From Hymenoscyphus infarciens (lineage: Eukaryota; Ascomycota; Leotiomycetes; Helotiales; Helotiaceae), in the NCBI GenBank assembly GCA_001414345.1, contig LLCB01000307.1, positions 1 to 64,000 of the forward strand: a DNA stretch of 64,000 nucleotides, written 5' to 3'. Shown one piece after another: positions 1 to 10,006 of this stretch (the stretch's first letter is position 1; each line of letters opens with the position of its first letter). The translations under genes and the position numbers were made by a program. The notes beneath the pieces are model-generated. The model was not told where the DNA came from, made no database searches, and saw nothing but the letters and a program-made list of their open reading frames with translations.

Positions 1-345
1 TCTATCTAATTTCTTACTAGTTACTTTTAGTAGATAAACTACTAAAAGTCTCTATCTAGATAAACTACTAAAAGTCTCTATCTAATTATTTCTTAGTAAC
101 TTTTAGTAGTTAAACTATTAAAAGTCTTTATTTAAATTATATTATAATAACTTTTAATAGTAATTATTCGTAGTTAAACTATAAAAAGTCTCTATTTAAT
201 TATTTACTAGTAACTTTTAGTAGTTAGACTACTAAAAGTCTCTATCTAATTTTTTACTAGTTACTTTTAGTATATAAACTACTAAAAGTCTCTATCTAAT
301 TATTTATTAGTAACTTTTAGTAGTTAAAATATTAAAAGTCTTTAT
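1..345. repeat. Palindromic tandem array, unit about 48-60 bp
   Basis: About six imperfect units are seen. Each contains ACTTTTAGTAGTTAAAC followed by its own inverted complement (ACTACTAAAAG) and the spacer TCTCTATCTAATTATTTACTAG. Every unit could therefore form a hairpin. Differences between units are mostly A/T changes. The array lies inside the AT-rich block that ends at 605. Confidence 0.7.
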
Positions 346-605
346 TTTACTAGTAATTTTTAAAAGTAACTTTAAATAGTTTAAATATTATATAGTATTA
401 ATTAAATTATAAATTTATTAAAATATTAGTTAATAAAAATCTTAATATCTTCTAATAAAGTTTTCTTCTATTCTAAGATATTCTTTTTTTAATAGCTAAC
501 TTTTTATTCTACTTAGTCTTAAGCGTAATAGTCTATAATAAGGCCTTCTAAAGAAACTCTACTTTACTAGGTCTTGTTATAGACTAATTCGCCTAGGACG
601 AAGTA
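1..605. mobile_element. RIP-degraded AT-rich element, right end with mariner-type terminus
   Basis: The stretch is nearly all A/T, rich in TpA and poor in CpG, with stops in all frames. This is the pattern expected of a RIP-mutated repeat. It ends at a TA (604-605) preceded by TTCGCCTAGGACGAAG. That is the exact reverse complement of the terminal bases of the mariner-like element at 57368 (TACTTCGTCCTAGGCGAA). After 605 the composition changes abruptly. I infer that the window opens inside a degraded mariner-family element or derivative whose left end lies outside. No coding region is recoverable. Confidence 0.5.
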
Positions 606-715
606 TAAGAATTTAGACGAGATCCTACAACCCTTAGTAGGGCCGAATTCTTACGTTGGTTTCAGCCCTCGCACGGGCCGGGGTTCGGCTAATTTAGCAT
701 GCCCGTGGTGATTTA

Positions 716-875
716 TATTCATATTCCCAAATAACATCATATTCTATCACAAATCCAGAGCCTGCTCGCTTGGCCTGGTCGGTTGAAGGTTCCATCCGTC
801 GCAAGTAGCACCATAAAAATATCTAAAATACCGGGTATTCTCAGCCTGCCTTAAGTGGCGGCAGAGTTTTTGCTG
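716..875 (-). repeat. Dispersed repeat, copy A (inverted relative to copies B and C)
   Basis: Read on the minus strand it contains CAGCAAAAACTCT, GCCACTTAAGGCAGG, GAATACCCGGTATT, CCAGGCCAAGCGAGCAG and GGATTTGTGATAG in that order. These are the same blocks as at 5680-5850 and 6402-6575 on the plus strand. The blocks are well conserved and the joining segments diverge. No coding potential or tRNA-like A/B boxes were seen. Identity of the element class is unknown. Confidence 0.8.
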
Positions 876-890
876 GTTTTTTATATTTTT

Positions 891-904
891 GGGGGGGGGG
901 GGGG
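891..904 (+). repeat. G14 homopolymer
   Basis: Fourteen consecutive G residues directly outside the inner edge of dispersed-repeat copy A. Length may be unreliable in an assembly. Confidence 0.8.
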
Positions 905-959
905 AAGGCTTTTTTTTTAATGAGTGGGTGTGGCCCTTTTTTTAAACTCATTTTTGAAG

Positions 960-2099
960 GAGGATGCTAGCTCTGATTGGATTAGACAGTGCGGCTAGCG
1001 GCGCCACTGGACTCGGCCCAGAGAATGTCAAGAGCTTGACCGCCTCAGTGCGCGGTGGTTCACTGCTTGGCCGACCTCCTTTGAAATACACACGCTATGT
1101 GCTACAATCAGAAAGCGCAGCTTTGAGGTTGGTCCTTTTGAGGTACTCTATCTTTACGTATGGGTTTCCTGTCACTCGAGTTATCCATAGAACGTCACCA
1201 ATTGTCTTCGTTGAAGCTGCGTACATTTCCCTCTCTCTCGAGTGAAGTGGAGAGTGTGAACTTTAGCTTTGAACTATGGGTATCTAGAAGTTCCATAGTG
1301 CGACTGTTATGTTGTAAAGTCCAGTCCATGATCAGAAAACGTGTGATGGGGCATTTTTCTTGATTTTTGCCATTTTATTCAAGGCATTGTAGAGATGGAA
1401 TGGGCAAACTGACATGTTTGGGATTTGGTTAGTAAGGGGCTTTTGGAGTTTGTAGTAGTTGTAAGTTGAAGCGCCTCGCAACTTGGGCATTCCGAAATAA
1501 TTCTGGTAACATCGAGTACCCTGAAGTAGCTCCAAGAATCCCACTACCAAAAAAGGGAGCCTCAATTCTTGATGCTCCAAGGAAGGTCATCGACAGATAC
1601 TATTAAAGAGTGCTGCACCGAGATCTACTCGAGTAGTGAGAAAGAAAGTGGACACAGATAGAGAGCCTGTATCTTCGGTTATCTATCCTGTAAAGCTCGA
1701 TAGAGCGTTTTGTCGTACCACGGAGACAAACAATAGGGAGAGTTGCAATTGGCGTATGATTTCAAATTCTTCTCCATCGTGTTTGAGTCTACGGAGGGAG
1801 AGGTATTTTCTTGGAACAAGAGTAGTACAAGTCAAGGACTGCAAGAGCTTATCTAGTGTAAAACAATATAGGGAGGGAGTGTAGTTTTTATTCGACTGAA
1901 TGAGCACGGTACTTCGGTACTATCGCAAAAACTCTAATAAAAACCACGATCGTGACCGAAGAATGTGGAGCATTTGAATTAGTTGAGTAATTAGTGGCTT
2001 ATAGATACTCTCGACTTTTTGTTGTATTTTTACGCTTTTTTTTCAGACGGAAGAAGTTGTAAGGTGGGAGGCATAGGCGGTGCTATCCGCGATGCCCGT
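960..2099. other. Gene-free accessory DNA
   Basis: I see no supportable gene. Open frames are short (under about 95 codons), overlap on both strands and resemble no family I know. Composition is moderately AT-rich and not RIP-saturated. Confidence 0.5.
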
Positions 2100-2930
2100 G
2101 GTGCGTGGGAGATAGTTACAGGTCTCGGGGATATCTATTATCTCGGAAATATACATAGAACTCGGATAAAAGTGGCTCGAATACATCTTCGGAAATACCC
2201 TTGGAAGTCTTACTTCTGAGATGTTACACGGAGAAAAGTAGCTTAAAAACAATAGTGTAAAAAAATTACTTGGAGAGAATTATCGTCTCGGAAATACTCT
2301 TCCAAAGAAAAGTGGAAATGAAAAAACTTCTGAGATATTATTTCATTTAGGAAACAGTTTACTCGGAGATCTTTTTTACTCGGAGATATTGCTTTACTCG
2401 AAAGTACTACTTAGTCGCAGACATTACTCCGAGAGATAGCTTGGATAGAGCTCGAGGAAAGTCCTTCGGAAATGTACGGTTCGGAAATAGTAATTCGGAG
2501 CAGCTCGGAGAGATATGAAAAGAGTTTAGAGAAAAATAGCTGGGAATTATCTTCGGAAACATTTTGCTCGGAAATACTTGCTCGGAAATATTCTGCTCAG
2601 AGATGTCTTACTTAGAAGTATATAGCCCGAAGAAAAATAGAAAGTATTACTCGGAGATGATAACAGCTCGGAGATATTGCTTAGAGAAAACAAGTATGAG
2701 AAAGAGTTAGTATCTCATTACCAAGTTAATTGATCGTAATCTTACATATCTACTCTCGGAAATATATTTACCTCCGAGGTAATTTTACTCAGAAACACCG
2801 AAAGACTCAGATTCGAAAACTATAAAGCTACGGATCCTAAGCGGTATTTATAGGCCTCAGAGAACTTCATAAGCCTCCGAACTATTTCTACAGGTCTCGG
2901 AGATATTTATATAGCTCGTCTAAACAGACT
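2100..2930. repeat. Field of short dispersed TCGGARAT-type repeats
   Basis: The octamer TCGGAAAT or TCGGAGAT, often preceded by C and followed by A (CTCGGAAATA), recurs more than twenty times at irregular spacing of roughly 10-60 bp, mostly in one orientation. Examples are at 2141, 2286, 2377, 2465, 2483, 2569, 2583, 2653 and 2676. Spacing is too irregular for a classical satellite and too dense for chance. There is no open frame through it. Confidence 0.6.
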
Positions 2931-3358
2931 CCACCAAGCTACAATATAGTTTTCATAGAACCACATAGTTCTACACTAAGAGGAACAATTAGACGAATAG
3001 ACTTGAATCAATAATCCAAAACCGCTAGCACAACTGGCTTCGGTTATCCTAAACCGTTCGTACAATTGACTTGATTGTTCGAAGCACTCTAGGATAATTT
3101 ACTTTTATTAGAGTCAACCTTGAACTATGAGGCAGAATTTTGTCTCAGATACATAGTCACGAAATATCAGTGGGAGCCAAGAGTGAAGAAGAGCTCAGTT
3201 TTAAAGTACAATGATGTTCTGAATTCTTGATTACTCGAAAAAGAGTCATGAATTCGTGAGGCATAGAAGGTCTAGCTTAACTCTACAAGCAATTGTCCAG
3301 TTGTACAGGTTCTGATCTATTCCACGAGGCCAAGCTACCGCAGTCTATTGTGCTCGCC

Positions 3359-5224
3359 TTATTCTTTCTTGATAACCTCCATTATTTCTGGTGTTCTGGG
3401 AATACTGCAATGAAGGGCGAGGACAATTTCGTGGAGGTTCCTAGCATCCGATCCGCCTTCTCTCAATTCTGCTGCCTCTCGATACATGTTATCCCTGTAA
3501 TGAATTGTCAGTGCTCGGCAAATCGCTCCAAGGGTGCTCGTAGAAACCAACCATCTTCTAAGTTCTCCCTTGGAAAGGTCGGTGGGAACAATAGGCCGTC
3601 CCTTTCTATTTCGAGTGACTAGTTCTCTGACACATCTTTTCTTCTCCTTTTCCACGATCTTGAGCCACTCATGTCGAGTCTTGGTTTGTCCGGGTATGTA
3701 GTTATATGCTGCCATATTTTTGCACTCCGTGATCACATCTGGTAAAGGCAGCCTTTTCAAGTTGAGCTGGTTCAATCGGCTGATGACCATGTCCCATTCG
3801 CTAGTGCGTTTTTGTTTCTGAATCTCGTTTTCGTTGACGTAAAGAAGCAGCTCGTGTGAACCTCTGCTTGTTGTCAGTAAGCATATTGTGTTAGAATATA
3901 AGGTATCTTACCTTGCATCGCCTAAACTCTCTAATACCTTTACTTCTTTCAACATGTCGTCCCTAAATGCTTGTCAATAAAACACCAAGACGAACATTTC
4001 TATATTGCAGGAAACCGACCATCTCGTCTGCTCTACTTGAAGCTTTCGCTCCAGCTTGGTGTAACCGTTCGTACCAGGTTTGGCTTTCGCGAGGAGTCCT
4101 TGCAGGTGGGTCATTATTCTTCCCTTCTCCTTGTCCGCCTCAAACTTCCACTCTTCTGGTGTTCTTCGCTCACCCAGATACTTGTATCTGATTGAATCCT
4201 CTAGGTGTGGTCCCAAAAACTTGATCTTGATATCAGAAAGCAGCTGACTAAGCGATGTAGGGGAATCTTGGACGCTTAACGTTATGCTGTTAACTGCATT
4301 GAATCCGAATGTCTCGTTTCTGGTGTCTTTAACCGCCGCAGGTTGTGTTGTCTTTCGTCTCTTCGGTCGTGGCTCAGTAGGGTCTTCCGCCATATCTGGG
4401 TCTTCTTCGGTTTCGTCTGGGTAGATGTGCTCTTCCTTAGCGTCGCATTGCATGCTCCCTTCTGAGCGCACCTGCTTTTGTAAGTAATTGTCCAAAAAGG
4501 TCTCGAACAATTACATCCATTCTCTGAGAACGCTTGGTAGAATTGAAAACCGAATTCTAACTTCTTCTAGAACTGTCTTGTAGAATGAATGTAATTGTTT
4601 TAGAATATCTGTAACGGTAGATATAGGGAGTGTGGGAAATATCGGCACGCTTACTGTGACCTGCTGCGCTTGTAGTTGTGCTTGACACTCAATCGCCTCT
4701 TGTTCCAGGATGGCTCCAATTCTCCTCCTATAGGCCAATTGATCGCTATCTGGTTGAACAGTCTGCGACTTCCTACTCTCGACTTCCATCTCCCACAGCA
4801 TCCCATTGCCCATCGCATTGCGCAACTCGTAATAACCCCGTCCTTCTTCTGTATCATCGTTCTCAATCTCCTCGAATGTGACAATTCGCTCGCCGTCCCG
4901 AGACTTGAAGGAACACATAAAGCCAGTCATACAATCGCACCGTCCACCAGGAAGTTGGATGTTGTAGCACTGATAGTGGGGGCAGTCAATAGCAAGTGCC
5001 TCTGGGTTCTCAAAGGTGAAGTTGATAAAGTTGACGCAAATAAACAGTTCTCTGAGAGTTGCTTTGCAGCCAGAGAACTTTTTAATCGCTTCCCGACACA
5101 TCTTGAGTGGAGACGTAGTCCAAACGATGGGGTTCTGGTGTTTGAAGTTTGTTGTTGCTTCGTTGCGAAGATTGATGAGCTTCTCGGGTGGAGCTGCGGT
5201 AAGTAGACCGAAGCGAGGTGACAA
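3359..5224 (-). CDS. Hypothetical protein, multi-exon, within a repeat-bracketed island
   Basis: I do not recognise the family. Four exons join in one frame: 5224(or upstream)-4515, 4454-4020, 3962-3912 and 3863-3359, giving at least 566 residues. Introns are 4455-4514, 3963-4019 and 3864-3911, all GT-AG; the last has a canonical GTAAGA donor, the others have weaker donors. The 60-nt first intron removes an in-frame TAA. The 5' end is unresolved: a TGA at 5228-5230 precedes the frame with no ATG between, so an upstream exon is likely (possible acceptor near 5204). Visible features are a Cys cluster (C-x4-C-x10-C-x-C-x5-C), a basic PRPKRRK nuclear-localisation-like segment after an acidic stretch, and two similar segments (GERRTPEEWKFEADKEKGR and GQTKTRHEWLKIVEKEKKR) that look like an internal duplication. 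It lies between inverted repeat copies A and B. Confidence 0.6.
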
Positions 5225-5309
5225 AAATCAACGCCGCGACAGCACGCCGTGAATGCTGCTTGGCCAACACCTACCCTAGAGTGCTTGACTCACTTGCCTT
5301 ACACTAAAC

Positions 5310-5548
5310 AAAAGCGGCAGTGCAGATCTTGTTATTTCAACCTTCTAGAAATGTAAAATACCAACTAAGGCATTCTCAGAGGCTTGAGACGATTGTTTAA
5401 AAATACTTGAGTCAATATTTCGTATGGTTTCAGGACAATATTATTAGAGTGAGTTACCTAAGAAAATTGGAACAACGAGAGCAAGGTGAGAAGCTACAAA
5501 CCCCAAGACTGAAGTATCTACTGCCGCTTTTATTATCTTCCACAAGCG
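5310..5548. mobile_element. Small inverted-repeat element (MITE-like), same family as 26139-26276
   Basis: AAAAGCGGCAGT at 5310-5321 is matched by its inverted complement ACTGCCGCTTTT at 5520-5531. Beyond the right copy the sequence reads to CCACAAGCG. The right terminus matches the right terminus of the element near 26276 (ACTGCCGCTTTTAATGTCCA). The interior also shares a TTTCAACCTTCTAG-like block with that element. The left terminus is eroded. No coding capacity. Confidence 0.45.
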
Positions 5549-5679
5549 TGTTCATCTCCTCTCTTTATTAGGATGAACTGCAGTGCAAACTACCTAGCTG
5601 ATAGACCGTGAATGAACAGGTCAAAACGCGCTAAATGCCCAAATTTCTCAAAAGATATAAAAGATACTAAAAATAAAAA

Positions 5680-5850
5680 CAGCAAAACTCTACCCGCCAC
5701 TTAAGGCAGGTGGAGAATACTCGGTATATTGTGTATTTTTGCATCGGGCAGTTTGGGACTTTCGTTCAACCAGTGACTGACTAGGCCAGGCGGGTAGTCT
5801 CTAGATTTGTGATAGTATAGATTGTTATTCGTGGTTATAGATGAAATTTT
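5680..5850 (+). repeat. Dispersed repeat, copy B
   Basis: It carries the ordered blocks of the family (CAGCAAAACTCTACC, CCGCCACTTAAGGCAGG, CTCGGTATATTGTG, CTAGGCCAGGCGGGTAG, GATTTGTGATAG). It points away from copy A, so A and B form an inverted pair about 5 kb apart around the gene at 3359-5224. It shares additional sequence downstream (GTGGGTCTTGG) with copy C. Confidence 0.8.
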
Positions 5851-6401
5851 AGAGTGGGTCTTGGTGGGGTGGGGGAAGGAGGGGATTGGTGGGGAAGCTT
5901 CGGGGGTAGGTCACGCGGTGGATAGCTGTAAATCCTTATAATATGACAATCGCTATAGTCATCTGGCTTACTATTATAACACCTTGTTAATACAGATCAT
6001 ATGGGAGCGTGTGAAGTGTTATCTATAGGTAATCGTAACCAAGAGGGAAGTTCGTAGAAGGTAAGGACCACCAGTGGAGGCACTTATTCGTGAGAATATA
6101 CTTGGTGCCAAAACATGAAGCTTCTACCATATAAAGCACGATTTCACTAAGAATAACGATTCGCATATGTTTCTTCCCTCTATACTCCTATATTTTGCTT
6201 GTTTATTTGCTATGTTTGGTGTTGGTAAACACGAACTAGTGGTCCTCAAACGGTTGGAGACGCGATTCCTCAGATTAAAGAGTACGGGTTTAGCAATGAC
6301 GTGCGAACGAGGACCACTACAAAAGTCACAACCAAGGCCCGAACCCAACGCTGAACTTATTCTACTTTGCAAGTCGAGCACCCCAAAAAGTTCCAAAAAA
6401 A

Positions 6402-6575
6402 ACAGCAAAAACTCTACCCGCCATTTTAGGCAGGTTGAGAATACCCGGTATATTGTGTATTTTTGCTTCGACAGTTGGAGTTTAACCATTAACTGACCAG
6501 ACCAGGTGAGCAGTTCTGGATTTGTGATGGAGTTGAGCACTATTTGTGGCTATGAATGGATTTTGAAATTGTGGG
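6402..6575 (+). repeat. Dispersed repeat, copy C
   Basis: Third copy, in the same orientation as B and about 720 bp from it: ACAGCAAAAACTCTACC, GGCAGGTTGAGAATACCC, GGTATATTGTGTATTTTTG, GGATTTGTGATGG. Similarity to B continues past the listed end into GTGTGGGTCTTGGG. Confidence 0.8.
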
Positions 6576-6599
6576 TACCTGGTGTGGGTCTTGGGTTAG

Positions 6600-9500
6600 C
6601 GAGGATCTTCGGGAGTTAAAGTCACTTACACTATCTCAACTGACTCTTGAATTGCGCATTCACGGTTACTAGAACAAACTTTGTGGAGCTTTGTAAAACT
6701 TTCGAAATTTGAACGCAAGCAATAGAATAAGTATAGCTTGCAGTTCAGAAAGTGCTGATTTGACAGGTGCTTGAACTATGGACTTTCAACCAACCCAAAA
6801 TGCCCTCAAACCCCCTAGGCCCCTTGAATGAGCAGCGAGCAAGTCCCAAAGTATCTAACACAATGAGAATCAAGGGAGTACATTCTCTTGTTGTGAAGAG
6901 CTAATGCGCGAAGGAGCAACGTAAAGTCATCAAAAGGTGATAGACGGCGAAACATACGACCGGCCCTCATTCCCCATTATTCTCGCCGATTTCTAGGGAG
7001 TTATGAAATCATACCTGCGACTTTACTTAGGATCCTTTGGCTAGTTCCGCCTTCTCGTGGCACGTAGGAAGTCCCAACACTATTTGTCACAGTTTTGTGA
7101 AAGGAAAAGAATGCTGTGCTCGCTATTGAGGGTTCATAAATTGACGGCGCCTCCTAATCTTGCTCAGACGGGTTAAAATTGTAAAACGGTGGAACTGGAG
7201 GCTCTCATTTCGGGGTCCGCTGTGCTATAAATTTCCAGTGGGTCCATTTGAGAAAAACACCCACATTGGAAACAAGTGGGCTTACTAGCTTTGCAGAGGT
7301 GGCTACACTGTAATGGTTGTATTGAAATAAGCCCCACCCAATCAACCAGGTGATTTGGGAACAGAAATTGTCTGTATTTGCTGTATCTTCTAGTACTTTT
7401 CAAACAACACCAAGCCATCTTCTGCCATCAAATCATGTTCAACAATCTCAATTTCCCTAGTCATACTTATATAAACTCTGCTTATCGATGTACTCAGCCA
7501 CTTTGTTCTATATTTCTCAATTTCTCCGAGTCAGATCTTCCACAGAAAGCTTTATTGAGACTCAGTAAAAATTATCAAACAACGCTAACCATACAAATAA
7601 AAGCCTAAACTCCGAGCTCACTATACCTACAACCAAGAACTTAAGTAAAAACTCGACATGAACTTCCAGTACCTCAAAGATTCCTGTATACTTCAAAACT
7701 TGGGGTTGGTAGCATACTCCGACTTTGATGTCAACCAATGCGACGAGCATACTTTGTGTTTAAACTGAGAGTAATGGATGAATGAACCCGCTTTACAATA
7801 CTTACCAAGCCTGGAACTCTTTGTATTTTTCTATCAAATACATCTCCGAGGCAGAGCTCTATACCCAAAGTATCGACCACCGGTATCTCATTTAACGGAT
7901 TCTCGTGGAGCGCGACAGCGGGGGAGATCAATAGTTTACCTTGCTTAAAATATTTACGAAGAAAGTACTTCTAAATTTGATGCCATCATCGGAAATTGTA
8001 CCAACACTCCAAACCAACAATACGATTGTACTAGAGTGATTCGACAGCAATAAACCATTCGGTAGTAAAACATACACTCAATTTCTCGAGGATTGTCTTT
8101 CTTCTTCTATATTCAACGGGGTACTCCCCCCCAAATTGGTGGTTCCTTTCTAAAGTGTTGAGAATGGCAAATGGACACCCTTCGGAAGAAATTCTCAGCT
8201 TCCGACTACTCCTCCTCTTTCTGGGTCCAAGGCAGTTCCTATTACTCTACAACTATTCTCACTAGGACCAATTTATATTAAATTTTTCCTCCAAATTTTG
8301 GAATAGCACGTGGATGCAAAACAGCGAGTGCTATAGAAAACTCTTTACAAAGCTCAATCAAAGCGCAAAACTCCGGAGAAAATAATTATTAGTGACGAAC
8401 CATCTAATGAACGCTTCTACAATCAACCACACCTTATAACTTCTCGAATTCCAGTACTTGGACGAAATGAGTGAATACGACTAATGCTACTACAAACTTT
8501 CTACAAATTTTAAAACCAAGCAAATATTTCACTTGTGAACTAAAACTCGGCTACTCGGAAGCCATAAGCAAAGAGGTTTTCGAACCAAAAAAGTAAACGT
8601 GTGCTTGACACCTCAATATTCTGCAACTGCTCAAACTAGCAAGTTACAATTTTGGGCGAGCTCTTGACTTGCTTCCACTGTCGAATGAAATAGACAAAGC
8701 TTCAGCTTAGTTCAGAAAATACCAACCAACGTCACAAGAAAAAAAGAATCGTCAAGTCTCAAGGAGAACTTCCCGCAACAGTTTCAAGTCACCATCTCGA
8801 GACGTGAACTTTTACGTTCTACTTCCAGGTATAATACACGGATCCCCGATAAATCCCAACAGAATTCTCGACTAAACCCCGAGAAAATGAGCGAAGGACT
8901 TCCAAGAAGCTAGTTCACGGCGAAAGTATGCAACCCTACTCCAACTCAAATATTAATTTCAATACCCCAAGCCGTCTGGTATAATTCTCGTATCTCTTCT
9001 AACCACCCAAGCAAGTAAAGTGCAGAGAGAACGAAAAGCAAAGAAGGAGAGATGGGGAGCAATGATGAACTCTCAGAAAGTACTTATGTACCTCGCTTAA
9101 ACCAATAGGTCATGGGAGCTGTCAGCCGACAGCCCCTGGTACCTGGTGTGGCGCAGAATATGCAGCAAGCTTTAACCTCTAGAGAAGATCGTACTTACCT
9201 TGACTTCCTACGCTATTTTCCTTATTCAATAATAAAAAGTTAAGAGACTTACAAATCCCGTTCAATCTCCAAAGGCGTACTAGTAAATGAAAATTCCGAT
9301 GCTTTTCCGTCGCAGTTTTTAGTGGTGTAACAAACTATGCAGGGCAAGCCAAAAGAGGAGTAGCTTAGGTGCTTACTCACAGCTTACCCGCTCAAGAAAA
9401 CGTTAGACAATATGAGAGTGGGTATAACAACCCGTCCCGACTCCCGAACCTCTTGTCCAACTAACGTAACGGCCCAACCCCAACCTCCTTGATTAGCGGG

Positions 9501-10006
9501 GAAGACCTGAGATACTGAAGGGTTAGATTATTACACGCCTTCTTGGATAATTCCATGGTATTTATTCACGTGAGAGAATAGAGAGAATAGAGAGAATAGA
9601 GGGGTAGTAGCTGTGTTTTGTAAATTGCATCACCTGGTTATAATCTCTCCCCAGAGTACTGAAGTACCTTTCGTGTGAAGGTAAGATTATTAAGACTAAT
9701 CGAGTAGAAATGTTTGTTTTCTCATAATCTACTAATATCATCCCCAATCCAAAGGCGCCCGCTCCAGCGTGCCTATACCAAAACTTAAAACGGAGCCTGA
9801 CCCACAATAAGAAACGTTGAATAACCACATCGAGGAAAAAGACAACAACCAGCTTTTTCTAACCTATCCCTCCGTCCCCACCCCACCCCTCTATCCCAAC
9901 ACTCATAAAAACGCCAGCATCGCCTTGGATAAAAAAGAAACGCAATCATCATCTATCCACCCAATTCAATTGGTATGACCCCTTCCACCCCCGAAATTCC
10001 AGCCTG
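6600..10006. other. Gene-free accessory DNA upstream of the core
   Basis: I found no gene I can support. The sequence is moderately AT-rich with only short unrelated frames. At 9581-9603 there is a short (GAGAATA)n run. The segment around 9426-9535 resembles the edge of an old retrotransposon LTR but no boundaries could be set. At 9117-9138 there is a small perfect hairpin (GCTGTC / GACAGC). 9830-10006 is the pyrimidine-rich downstream flank of OSH3. Confidence 0.45.

Noticed and set aside
2100..2930. CRISPR-like repeats
   Set aside because: Repeats are only 8-10 bp, irregularly spaced and in a eukaryotic context; no array architecture.
4511..4513. In-frame TAA that seems to split the gene at 3359-5224 into two
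   Set aside because: A 60-nt GT-AG intron (4514-4455) with a CTTAC branch-like site removes it and keeps the frame, so an intact gene is at least as likely as a pseudogene.
9412..9830. Possible solo LTR (starts near TATAACAACCCGTCCCGA)
   Set aside because: The sequence looks LTR-like but I could not find matching TG...CA ends, a target duplication or a second copy.
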